From Cocleimonas sp. (GTDB taxonomy: Bacteria; Pseudomonadota; Gammaproteobacteria; Thiotrichales; Thiotrichaceae), in assembly GCA_023146675.1 (NCBI GenBank), contig JAGLBQ010000154.1:1-10915 (forward strand): a stretch of 10,915 nt of DNA. Reading direction: 5' to 3'. Below, one piece after another: positions 1 through 5,120 of this stretch (its first letter is position 1; every line of letters starts with the position of its first letter). Under the pieces are notes generated by a model. The model saw nothing but the letters and a program-made list of their open reading frames with translations. It had not been told where the DNA came from and searched no databases. Made by a program: the position numbers and the translations under genes.

Positions 1-133
1 AATTCTGACCACTGTTTTTTGCAGTGGTAGCATTATCATAGCCGTGTGGTTGTTTACCTGTCAAGTATACTAAATGATTAAGTGTGTTTTTCAGCGGGGC
101 GGTATTTGATGGAGTAGGGATAATTAAGCTCAC
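1..133 (-). CDS. 5' part of an unrecognised gene, translationally coupled
   Basis: An open frame begins with GTG at 131-133 and runs off the left edge (44 codons visible, starting MSLIIPTPSNTAPLKNTLNH). The GTG overlaps the TGA of the upstream gene as GTGA. A near-perfect Shine-Dalgarno, AAAGGAGGT on the minus strand at 139-147, lies 5 nt before it, inside the upstream coding sequence. This is a strong sign of real, coupled translation. The visible N-terminus is rich in Thr, Asn and Pro and shows no domain I recognise, so no function is assigned. It is the last visible gene of the minus-strand cassette downstream of the small Arc-like repressor. Confidence 0.65.
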   Translation of the reverse strand, partial: MSLIIPTPSNTAPLKNTLNHLVYLTGKQPHGYDNATTAKNSGQN

Positions 134-585
134 AAGACACCTCCTTTCATCTTAATTATGGTGCGCTCAAGTTCTGCTATCTTTGTAGCATCCTCATGCC
201 TAGCACGTTCACGTTCAGATATTATTTTTTGTTGCTGATCTTTTTGTTGACCAACCTGATGATAATATTCACCCTGCACAACGTCTAAAACTCTTAATTG
301 TCGAATCAGACCATCCGCAAAGCCAACCAGCCCAAAACCTGCTATATCCTCATTACCTGATATTTTATTGCCAAGGTCTTGTAATAATTCGACTTGCCCC
401 ATGACGCTATTTAAAACAAGGGCGCGAGAATCATTTAAGGCAATATCAACACCATCAGAACTGCGATGATGTGGCTCTACTGCCTTAAATATCTTTTGGT
501 AAAAGTCGGGGGAATACTCACCAGATTGGCGGGTATTGGGTGCTTTGGGTGGCAAAATGCCATCATTTTGGCTATTATTATTCAT
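130..585 (-). CDS. hypothetical protein with C-terminal coiled coil (151 aa)
   Basis: Complete ATG-to-TGA frame of 151 aa. The start has an AAGGA-type ribosome site about 10 nt upstream (595-599). The N-terminus (residues 1-25) is polar and probably disordered. The middle (about 45-105) looks globular, with hydrophobic stretches around residues 55-70 and 83-100. The end (about 108-147) is Gln/Glu/Lys/Arg-rich and should form a coiled coil or long helix. No signal peptide or membrane segment is visible. Its stop overlaps the GTG of the next gene, so the two are probably made together and may interact. I do not recognise the family. Its position in the island beside a phage-type regulatory region suggests an accessory or mobile-element role, but that is inference. 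Confidence 0.65.
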   Translation of the reverse strand: MNNNSQNDGILPPKAPNTRQSGEYSPDFYQKIFKAVEPHHRSSDGVDIALNDSRALVLNSVMGQVELLQDLGNKISGNEDIAGFGLVGFADGLIRQLRVLDVVQGEYYHQVGQQKDQQQKIISERERARHEDATKIAELERTIIKMKGGVL

Positions 586-673
586 ACCGTTTTATCCTTA
601 ATACGTGAAAATGGTAAATGTTGACTATCTCTAAATTTTGTCGTTTTCGGTAAGCAACAGCTAAAATTAACTA

Positions 674-770
674 ATTGCTTTGGTTTTTTAGCAACTCGCT
701 TAAACAGGTGTTTCAGCACCTATCAAGCATCCAAGGGGTTATGTGTTTCAGCACATAGCCCTTTTTTTTT
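674..770 (+). ncRNA. candidate small RNA with three hairpins and repeated loops
   Basis: This is a plus-strand stretch between two minus-strand genes. It holds three successive hairpins: TTGCT/AGCAA (675-679/690-694), AGGTG/CACCT (706-710/717-721) and a 10-bp terminator stem (736-745/752-761) followed by nine T. The second and third hairpins have the same loop, TTTCAG, within an identical 12-mer GTGTTTCAGCAC (708-719 and 743-754). A possible promoter is TTGTCG (638-643), an 18-nt spacer, then TAAAAT (662-667), giving a transcript of about 97 nt. No plus-strand ORF feeds this terminator, so a short RNA is the simplest reading. It would run antisense to the minus-strand transcript linking the small repressor to the 151-aa gene. 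The promoter is weak and transcription is inferred. Confidence 0.4.
736..770 (+). terminator. strong rho-independent terminator
   Basis: Stem GGGTTATGTG/CACATAGCCC (10 bp, one G-T pair), loop TTTCAG, then nine T at 762-770. The T-run exists only in the plus direction. On the minus strand the stem is followed by mixed sequence, so it should not stop the minus-strand cassette. Confidence 0.75.
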
Positions 771-782
771 GCTTTGGCTTTT

Positions 783-956
783 CTAAATTGGTTTTTCTAA
801 CCCGTCCTTTTCTTCTGTGGCTTTTTTTGCTGTTTCAATTAACACAGCTAACTCCGCATTCATTGACCGCCTATTTTCTTTAGCCGTCTTACTTACCCAG
901 TCGCGCAAATTCTCAGAAATACGCAAGGTATAATTAACTATTCTTCTTTCACTCAT
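783..956 (-). CDS. small Arc-type ribbon-helix-helix DNA-binding protein (57 aa)
   Basis: A 57-aa frame from ATG at 956 with GGAGG (965-969) 8 nt upstream, starting MSERRIVNYTLRIS. The pattern is that of Arc/Mnt repressors: a short alternating strand (residues about 7-13, NYTLRIS), helix A (about 15-27), then the turn and helix B starting RRSMNAELAVLI (29-40). In Arc the matching segment includes R-S-V-N-S-E-I, and here it is R-S-M-N-A-E-L. RHH proteins bind DNA as dimers through the paired strands. It lies just downstream of a good promoter flanked by palindromes and is divergent from a second RHH gene at 1110, so autoregulation or cross-repression is likely. It resembles the small phage repressors Arc and Mnt rather than an antitoxin, since no toxin gene follows directly, but an antitoxin role cannot be excluded. 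Confidence 0.8.
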   Translation of the reverse strand: MSERRIVNYTLRISENLRDWVSKTAKENRRSMNAELAVLIETAKKATEEKDGLEKPI

Positions 957-995
957 TATTTACGCCTCCAATATAAAGTCTAATTGACTCCATTT

Positions 996-1024
996 AAAAT
1001 ACCCGTATAAATTATCAGTGTCAA
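996..1024 (-). promoter_or_regulatory. sigma70 promoter of the 57-aa RHH gene
   Basis: On the minus strand, a perfect TTGACA -35 (1019-1024), a 17-nt spacer and TATTTT as -10 (996-1001). The start site is expected near 989 and the start codon is at 956. A perfect 10-bp palindrome ATGAATTCAT (1026-1035) sits directly upstream of the -35, a plausible repressor site. Confidence 0.7.
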
Positions 1025-1060
1025 TATGAATTCATGATGAAGTCGAAAGAGGCGCTAAAA

Positions 1061-1076
1061 ATACCATTGGTATGAT
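1061..1076 (+). promoter_or_regulatory. extended -10 promoter overlapped by an operator-like palindrome
   Basis: ATACCA-T-TGGTAT (1061-1073) is a perfect 6-bp dyad with a 1-nt spacer. Its right arm forms part of an extended -10 element TG-G-TATGAT (1068-1076) serving the plus-strand RHH gene at 1110. No good -35 is visible, which fits an extended -10 promoter. The half-site ATACCAT recurs at 1105-1111 across the start codon, and another palindrome, TCATATGA, lies at 1087-1094. A repressor bound at 1061-1073 would block this promoter directly. Confidence 0.5.
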
Positions 1077-1109
1077 TTATATAGATTCATATGACTTCAA
1101 TCTGATACC

Positions 1110-1343
1110 ATGCGAACTATGACTATTCACAAAACCGCATTGCGCCTACCTAAAGACCTACATCAGCAAATTATTGATGCCTCAAAAACATCAGGTATCA
1201 GCATGAATGCTGAGATAGTCACGCGCCTAAAAAGATCATTTGAACGAGATACTAGTGAAGATGAAAAAAAGCGATTTGAAAAAGTTGTTATTGAAGTACT
1301 CGATAAAATGGAAAAAGAAGGGACTATTTCTTATAAAAAATAG
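1110..1343 (+). CDS. Arc/Mnt-type ribbon-helix-helix repressor (77 aa)
   Basis: 77-aa frame. Residues about 5-14 (TIHKTALRLP) form the presumed DNA-contacting strand. Helix A follows at about 15-26 (KDLHQQIIDASK), then SGISMNAEIVTRLKRSF (27-43) as the turn and helix B, with the Arc-family N-A-E-I core. The charged tail after residue 44 (EDEKKRFEKVVIEVLDKMEKEG) could form an oligomerisation helix, as the extra C-terminal helix does in Mnt. No Shine-Dalgarno is evident before either ATG (1110 or 1119). With a start site near 1083 the leader would be only about 27 nt, so translation may be weak. It is the only plus-strand gene seen in the island and diverges from the 57-aa RHH gene, giving a two-repressor switch layout. 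Confidence 0.8.
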   Translation: MRTMTIHKTALRLPKDLHQQIIDASKTSGISMNAEIVTRLKRSFERDTSEDEKKRFEKVVIEVLDKMEKEGTISYKK

Positions 1344-1349
1344 CCCTTT
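1320..1349. terminator. weak bidirectional hairpin between convergent genes
   Basis: GGG-A-CTATTT (1320-1329) pairs with AAATAGCCC (1338-1346) with one bulged A, followed by TTT on the plus strand and pyrimidine-rich sequence on the minus strand. It overlaps the end of the plus-strand RHH gene and faces the convergent small ORF at 1360-1449. Confidence 0.35.
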
Positions 1350-1359
1350 GACAGCTTGA

Positions 1360-1449
1360 TTATTTTTGTTTTTTCTTTCTCTCCTCTGCCTGTTTTCTTA
1401 TAATTTCTTCCATTTCTTCTGGTGTTAGCCCATTTGTAAATTCATTCAT
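1360..1449 (-). CDS. small ORF, 29-aa Lys/Glu-rich peptide
   Basis: A 29-codon frame, ATG at 1447-1449 to TAA at 1360-1362, starting MNEFTNGLTPEEMEEIIRKQ and ending in a run of Lys/Arg/Gln. An AAAGGG ribosome-site-like sequence lies about 7 nt upstream. It begins 15 nt after the stop of the 76-aa gene and would be the third gene of the same minus-strand cassette. The sequence predicts one amphipathic, highly charged helix. Function is unknown. It could be a leader-like or toxin/antitoxin-like peptide, or an untranslated tail. Confidence 0.4.
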   Translation of the reverse strand: MNEFTNGLTPEEMEEIIRKQAEERKKKQK

Positions 1450-1464
1450 TTTGTTGCCCTTTCT

Positions 1465-1695
1465 TTATTGCCCCAATAACTGCTCTACCCGCCTCACAGA
1501 AGGGATATAAACAGATTTACATTTTATTTGATCATTGCCAGCCAGCGATAAAAACAGCGTCTTAGTCGTGTCCATCCCCAGCCGATCTAATTTTATAAAG
1601 TGCATAGCCGAATGGCTGTATTGACAGTACGAAATGGTGTGTTTTTTTAATAGTGAATTCGCGCTAAATTCACTAAATTCACTTTCTTTTAGCAT
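1465..1695 (-). CDS. hypothetical protein (76 aa) overlapping the upstream gene
   Basis: The frame starts at ATG 1693-1695 (MLKESEFSEFSANS) and overlaps the last 17 nt of the 354-aa gene. A TTG three codons earlier (1702-1704) is an alternative start. Neither has a clear ribosome site, so coupled translation is likely. The middle contains Cys and aromatic residues (ISYCQYSHSAMHF) and the C-terminus is basic then hydrophobic (SVRRVEQLLGQ). The N-terminal SEF-SEF repeat comes from a tandem 9-nt duplication (1666-1674 and 1675-1683) that also carries the upstream stop codon. A hairpin with arms TAGTGAATT/AATTCACTA (1651-1659/1667-1675) lies within the start of the gene and could affect coupling. 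I recognise no family. Confidence 0.5.
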   Translation of the reverse strand: MLKESEFSEFSANSLLKKHTISYCQYSHSAMHFIKLDRLGMDTTKTLFLSLAGNDQIKCKSVYIPSVRRVEQLLGQ

Positions 1696-2743
1696 GTTTA
1701 TCAAAGGCTTTGCTGATAGCTTTATAAACCCCAGTTCTTGAGCAAGAGAACTCAGATGCTATTATTTTAAATATTTTATCTTTTCCTCTGCGCTCAAAGC
1801 TGTGAGTTTCACTACAATTATCCCAGTTATCCCATAACCAAATCGCCCTATCCAACCATTCAGCGTGTCTATTTTTAGCCGTTTTTTTACGTGATTTTAT
1901 CTTCCTGATTTTTGGTAGGTTTTCCAGTTGAGGGATGATTATTCTATTTTCATGCTTTGCAATATATTCACGCCATAACGACACCAGCAATGGCGCATCA
2001 GGCGTTACTTTTCCAGCTAATGCAAAGTTTTCTAAGTGGTCAATATGGACTTTTGTTTTAAGCTTTGTTCTATAAGGAAAGTGAGCAAGAAAGGCGGGGT
2101 GTTTTAATCTTTGTGGATATGTGAATACCTCCATCCCCCATTTCTCGATAGCAGAAAAAATACCTAATGCAAATTCTCTCCGATCACCATCAAGAAAAGG
2201 TGGTGGTAACAACATCATGCAAATTTTCCAGATAGACATTATTGGAGTAGCTTTATGTCGCAAGCTTTCAGCTTTGTCAGTTAAATATTTTTCCCTGTAT
2301 TTTCGGGTTGTTTTTTCTAAATAATAACTAGCTGAATAAGGCTCAGGTGCTTTTACTAAAGTACTGTGTTGGTACAAATCCTTAGCTATACCATCTTGTA
2401 TATTAACAAGCTCTAAAGTTGTATTTTTTAGCTTTTCACTGGCTTTCATAAAAGAAAGAGAAGACAAGCTTTCTAATGGTTTTATTCTATCTGTATAGTA
2501 TTTTTTAGCAGTTAAAGGCTGACATGCATCAAGAAATTTATCTCTATCATCATGGATAATTTTAGCGAGATAGCCACTCGCAGTATCAGCATATTTATGC
2601 GGGTTTATAAGCTTATCCAGCTCTAAAGATGCCGAGCCTTCTTTTAAGAAAAATGTTTTTTTATCATCTTCACCATACTTTTTTCCTAAAAACTTACTAA
2701 TATCATCTGTTTTCTTTTTGCCATTATCTTTGTTTTTGCTCAT
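1679..2743 (-). CDS. hypothetical basic protein with possible C-terminal HTH (354 aa)
   Basis: The start chosen is ATG 2741-2743 (MSKNKDNGKKKTDD), because GGAAA at 2751-2755 lies 7 nt upstream. A start 24 nt further up (2767) has no ribosome site and would put that signal inside the gene. The N-terminus is Lys/Asp-rich and probably flexible. The centre (about residues 165-250) holds mixed hydrophobic and aromatic segments (IWKICMMLLPPPF, EVFTYPQRLKHP). A very basic linker follows (KIRKIKSRKKTAKNRH). The last 40 residues (IIASEFSCSRTGVYKAISKAF) look like a helix-turn-helix. No catalytic motif, ATPase loop or membrane segment is seen. It could be a DNA-binding or replication-type protein of the island, but this is only inference from charge and the HTH-like end. 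I do not recognise the family. Confidence 0.65.
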   Translation of the reverse strand: MSKNKDNGKKKTDDISKFLGKKYGEDDKKTFFLKEGSASLELDKLINPHKYADTASGYLAKIIHDDRDKFLDACQPLTAKKYYTDRIKPLESLSSLSFMKASEKLKNTTLELVNIQDGIAKDLYQHSTLVKAPEPYSASYYLEKTTRKYREKYLTDKAESLRHKATPIMSIWKICMMLLPPPFLDGDRREFALGIFSAIEKWGMEVFTYPQRLKHPAFLAHFPYRTKLKTKVHIDHLENFALAGKVTPDAPLLVSLWREYIAKHENRIIIPQLENLPKIRKIKSRKKTAKNRHAEWLDRAIWLWDNWDNCSETHSFERRGKDKIFKIIASEFSCSRTGVYKAISKAFDKHAKRK

Positions 2744-2780
2744 ACTTAACTTTCCGTGTCGTATCATTCATGGAAACTTT

Positions 2781-2808
2781 AAAGGGAAGTTATCGGCTTC
2801 CCTTTTTT
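2781..2808 (+). terminator. hairpin with T-run (terminator or leader hairpin)
   Basis: AAAGGGAAG (2781-2789) pairs with CTTCCCTTT (2797-2805) around a 7-nt loop, with T2803-2808 on the plus strand. As a terminator it would end plus-strand transcripts, although no plus-strand gene precedes it. Read on the minus strand it is a stem in the leader of the 354-aa gene, followed by only a short T stretch. Confidence 0.5.
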
Positions 2809-3197
2809 AATTCTATCTATCTATTTCCTGACTACCAGCTTAAGTTAGTAGCCTACTTCCTATCCTATCAAAGTAAATAAAAAGCCATTCAGCATCTAAC
2901 CTAAGCGCAGATTATTTGCGAATATTAGCAAGGTCAGAAATAATTGTAATTTTGTAGTACCGTTTTTCTATAGAGTTTCGAGAACACCCGCATTCATCCC
3001 AGAACCCACGGCTTTATTAGGTTTATGATTTTACCTAGGTCTGGACTACTAGAGTTTTACCGACCTTATTGATAAATAAAAATTATAAGAGTAATAATAA
3101 TTCTAAATAATGATTTGGAAAGCCCCGTTGTTATTGGTTTTATTATTCTGGGTAGATCAGCAATATTAGCGTTTAACCGACCTCCTTTAGTAGGCTT

Positions 3198-3313
3198 TTG
3201 TTTTCTATATCTTGTTTTATTTGAAAGTTATGAGACTTCATAAAGATGGCGGTAAACATAGGGTATAGAGGTTTGCTAACGTCGTAGAATAGGAGTTAGA
3301 CGACGTTAATTTT
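3198..3313 (+). repeat. 116-nt structured element, copy A
   Basis: First of two copies, aligned without gaps to 3364-3479 with 28 differences in 116. Three hairpins are seen. I: TTATGA/TCATAA (3228-3233/3238-3243). II: GTAAAC/GTTTGC (3252-3257/3271-3276, numbered including flanking G), with a loop containing AGGGTAT. III: a 9-bp stem TAACGTCGT/ACGACGTTA (3277-3285/3300-3308), with a 14-nt loop ending ATAGGAGTTAG. The start TTGTTTTCTATAT and the end GTTAATTTT match copy B exactly. The plus orientation is preferred because T-rich sequence follows hairpin III, but transcription is not shown. Confidence 0.7.
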
Positions 3314-3363
3314 CAATCAATTATTATTAAATAAATAATATTGATCAATTAAATTTATAATAA

Positions 3364-3479
3364 TTGTTTTCTATATGTCGTTTTCTTTGGTAGTTATGAG
3401 AACTTGTAACAATGGCGATAAATGGAGGGTATTGCATTTTCTTTACTTCGCACTATAGGAGTTAGGCGAAGTTAATTTT
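3364..3479 (+). repeat. 116-nt structured element, copy B
   Basis: Second copy, 166 nt downstream of A. Hairpin I is kept through G-T pairs (TTATGA/TTGTAA, 3394-3399/3404-3409). Hairpin II is re-formed as AAATG/CATTT (3420-3424/3435-3439), again exposing AGGGTAT. Hairpin III is ACTTCGC/GCGAAGT (3445-3451/3466-3472). Relative to copy A, two pairs of III change on both sides (G-C to T-A and T-A to C-G), while the loop ATAGGAGTTAG is unchanged. Paired changes in stems with invariant loops indicate selection on a folded RNA or single-stranded DNA. Confidence 0.7.
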
Positions 3480-3628
3480 AAGAAAATAGCAATCTAGGAT
3501 AAGTTGCCATTACCTCTAAACGGCACACTAAAAAACCAAAACTACATTTTCATGTAGACGTGCAAGTACCCTGATTACCCCACACAAAAAAGCATTTCGC
3601 TTGCCGAACCCCCACCCCCCTAAGCCGT

Positions 3629-3670
3629 GTAAATATTTCACGTATTATTTACACAACGTGAAGTATTTAC
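3629..3670. repeat. 15-bp inverted repeat at the integrase stop
   Basis: Arms 3629-3643 (GTAAATATTTCACGT) and 3656-3670 are reverse complements with one mismatch, around a 12-nt spacer. A nested alternative stem, GTGTAAATA/TATTTACAC, shares the left arm. The right arm covers the stop codon of the 395-aa integrase. It has no T-run, so it is either an imperfect terminator or a recombinase/accessory-protein site. Confidence 0.55.
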
Positions 3671-4854
3671 CTTTTAAAGAATCCTTTCAGGCGATCCAAT
3701 ACACCGACATCATTAACCCCTTGCAAGCTATCCAGATAATCCGCCCACCATTGCATCATGCGTATTCTCTCAGGCAAATATTCCGCATGATTATAAGCGC
3801 GCCTTGAGGCGTTACCCTCAACGTGTGATAACTGTTTTTCTATCATATCTTCACTGAAGAGTCCCGATTCATTAAAGGCGGTACTGGCAACACTACGGAA
3901 ACCGTGAATGGTTGCCTTGTCTTTATAGCCCATTCGGTAAAGTGCATGAATCATGGTCTTACTTGAAATTGCCTTACCTTGTTTTCTGCCTTTAAATAGA
4001 TAACCACCCGTGGGATAACTAGGCATGGCTTGCAGTAGCGCAATAGCTTGTTTGCTTAAAGGGACAATATGCACCCGTGCCATTTTGGTACGATCGGCGG
4101 ATAATTTCCAGATGGCTTTCTCAAGGTCGATTTCACCCCACGTTGCACGCCTTAGTTCATCAGTACGAACAAAGGTTAATAGCATCAATAAAATGGCGTT
4201 GCGGGTGCTTGCCATACCTTCATAATTTTTTACTTTTTGGATAAAGTCGGGGAGTTGTTCAGGCTTGAGTGCTTTTCGATGTTGCACTTTTTTGGTTTTA
4301 ATCACACCCACCAGTTCAGAGGCGGGATTATGTTTAGCTCTGCCAGTCTGGATACCATAGCGAAACACAGCGCGTATCCGTTGCAATACTTTCTCTGCCA
4401 CACGTAAAGCCCCGCGTTTTTCTATGCGACGAATCACGGTTAATAATTCAGGTGGACGGATTGCGCTAATGTTGCGCTTGCCAATATAAGGGAATACATC
4501 TTGCTTTAATGAGTTGATCACCACTTGAGCATGGCGATATTTCCAGCCGCCTTTCTCATTATCAAACCATTCGCGCGCCACAATCTCGAAGCCCTGATTT
4601 TTCTTAAACTGACTTGGGTCAACACCTTGTTTTAGTAACTGTTTGGCTTCATCCATTTTTTGCCGTGCATCTTCCAAAGACACACGCGGATAAGTCCCCA
4701 TAGCATAGGTTTTTTCTAGCCCCTCATATCGGTATTTTAATCGCCAATATTTCGCACCTGATGGCTGATGATATAAATACATTCCCCGACCATCGAAATG
4801 TTTTTTAGGATTATCTACGCTCCCCAGCGTGCTGATAAACTCATTATTTAGCAT
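3667..4854 (-). CDS. P4-type tyrosine recombinase (integrase), 395 aa
   Basis: Site-specific recombinase expected to insert and excise a genomic island. The N-terminal arm-binding (DUF4102-like) domain is at about 1-85, with FDGRGMYLYHQPSGAKYW and MGTYPRVSLEDAR. A core-binding domain follows at about 90-180, then the catalytic domain. The catalytic set is visible: Arg230 (FVRTDEL), His317/Arg320 (HGFR), His344 (QLSH) and Tyr354 (AYNHAEY). The protein therefore looks intact, and the length is usual for the family. The ATG at 4854 has AGAGG about 9 nt upstream. It has the same orientation as the second integrase, which lies upstream beyond a terminator, so the two are expressed separately. They share the family end WADYLDSL but differ widely elsewhere and are not a recent duplication. 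Its own attachment site is not evident. Confidence 0.93.
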   Translation of the reverse strand: MLNNEFISTLGSVDNPKKHFDGRGMYLYHQPSGAKYWRLKYRYEGLEKTYAMGTYPRVSLEDARQKMDEAKQLLKQGVDPSQFKKNQGFEIVAREWFDNEKGGWKYRHAQVVINSLKQDVFPYIGKRNISAIRPPELLTVIRRIEKRGALRVAEKVLQRIRAVFRYGIQTGRAKHNPASELVGVIKTKKVQHRKALKPEQLPDFIQKVKNYEGMASTRNAILLMLLTFVRTDELRRATWGEIDLEKAIWKLSADRTKMARVHIVPLSKQAIALLQAMPSYPTGGYLFKGRKQGKAISSKTMIHALYRMGYKDKATIHGFRSVASTAFNESGLFSEDMIEKQLSHVEGNASRRAYNHAEYLPERIRMMQWWADYLDSLQGVNDVGVLDRLKGFFKR

Positions 4855-4930
4855 TACTCTAAGCCTCTGTTTTTATTGTTAGCTAACATTCTATAGAAGA
4901 ACATGAACAGAAGTCAACCACTCCCACCGC

Positions 4931-5008
4931 TACCCCCTTTGGGCAAAATCCTGATTTTCCTTAGACCTGAAAAATACCCCCACATTTTTGGGGTAGATTT
5001 TGGGGATA
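4931..5008. repeat. cluster of TACCCC/GGGGTA repeats upstream of the 395-aa integrase
   Basis: TACCCCC at 4931-4937 and 4975-4981, GGGGTA at 4990-4995 (forming a hairpin with 4975-4980) and GGGGATA at 5002-5008, with ATTTT tracts between. A related C-run lies on the far side of the same gene (3607-3620). Repeated short motifs beside an integrase gene are typical of arm-type recombinase or excisionase binding sites. This assignment is inference. Confidence 0.4.
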
Positions 5009-5029
5009 ATATGGGTTTATTACAGGCAT

Positions 5030-5052
5030 AAAAAAACGGAGCAATTGCCCCG
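5030..5052 (-). terminator. rho-independent terminator of the 414-aa integrase
   Basis: On the minus strand, CGGGGC-AATT-GCTCCG (one G-T pair), followed by seven T. It lies about 70 nt after the integrase stop. Confidence 0.75.
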
Positions 5053-5120
5053 CTTGTGGTGGATATTGGTTTTATATGTCAGTTTAGATGGTGGGTATTC
5101 TATATATTAGGCTCGCAATT

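Larger units (their letters stand above)
2809..3628. other. gene-free AT-rich region
   Basis: About 820 nt with no convincing ORF on either strand. It contains two 116-nt structured repeats (listed separately), an imperfect A/T-rich inverted repeat between them (3316-3345), a 17-nt motif TAGnGTTTnACCGACCT present twice (3050-3066 and 3167-3183), palindromes ACCTAGGT (3034-3041) and ATTGATCAAT (3340-3349), a CTACAT/ATGTAG hairpin (3542-3557) and a C-rich run (3607-3620). Such density of structure without genes fits a replication or transfer origin, an immunity-RNA region or a non-coding RNA locus. The sequence does not decide between these. Confidence 0.5.

Noticed and set aside
2121..2324. 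67-aa plus-strand frame
   Set aside because: Lies wholly inside the 354-aa gene on the opposite strand and has no ribosome site or independent protein features.
3231..3459. Short ORFs starting ATGAGA in both 116-nt copies
   Set aside because: They are 12 and 20 codons long with no ribosome site. The differences change most residues, while base pairing is kept, so RNA or DNA structure explains the conservation better.
3286..3465. CsrA/RsmA-binding GGA loops
   Set aside because: Only one GGA loop per copy, and the flanking bases do not match the AnGGA binding core well.
3271..3473. Integron attC sites (GTTAGAC and GTTAGGC core-like sequences)
   Set aside because: No matching RYYYAAC partner at the proper place, no attC-like arm arrangement and no cassette ORFs.
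3603..3620. Possible second att copy: CGAACCCCC shared with the tmRNA T-arm
   Set aside because: Only nine identical bases, in a low-complexity C-run. The rest of the ssrA 3' end (acceptor stem and CCA) is absent, so it is not a convincing attachment-site duplicate.
2809..3628. CRISPR array
   Set aside because: Only two diverged 116-nt copies, without short identical repeats or regular spacers, and no cas genes.
3601..3807. 68-aa plus-strand frame
   Set aside because: It is mostly the complement of the integrase end and the inverted repeat, Pro-rich from the C-run, with no start signal.
4025..4225. 66-aa plus-strand frame
   Set aside because: Antisense shadow of the 395-aa integrase.
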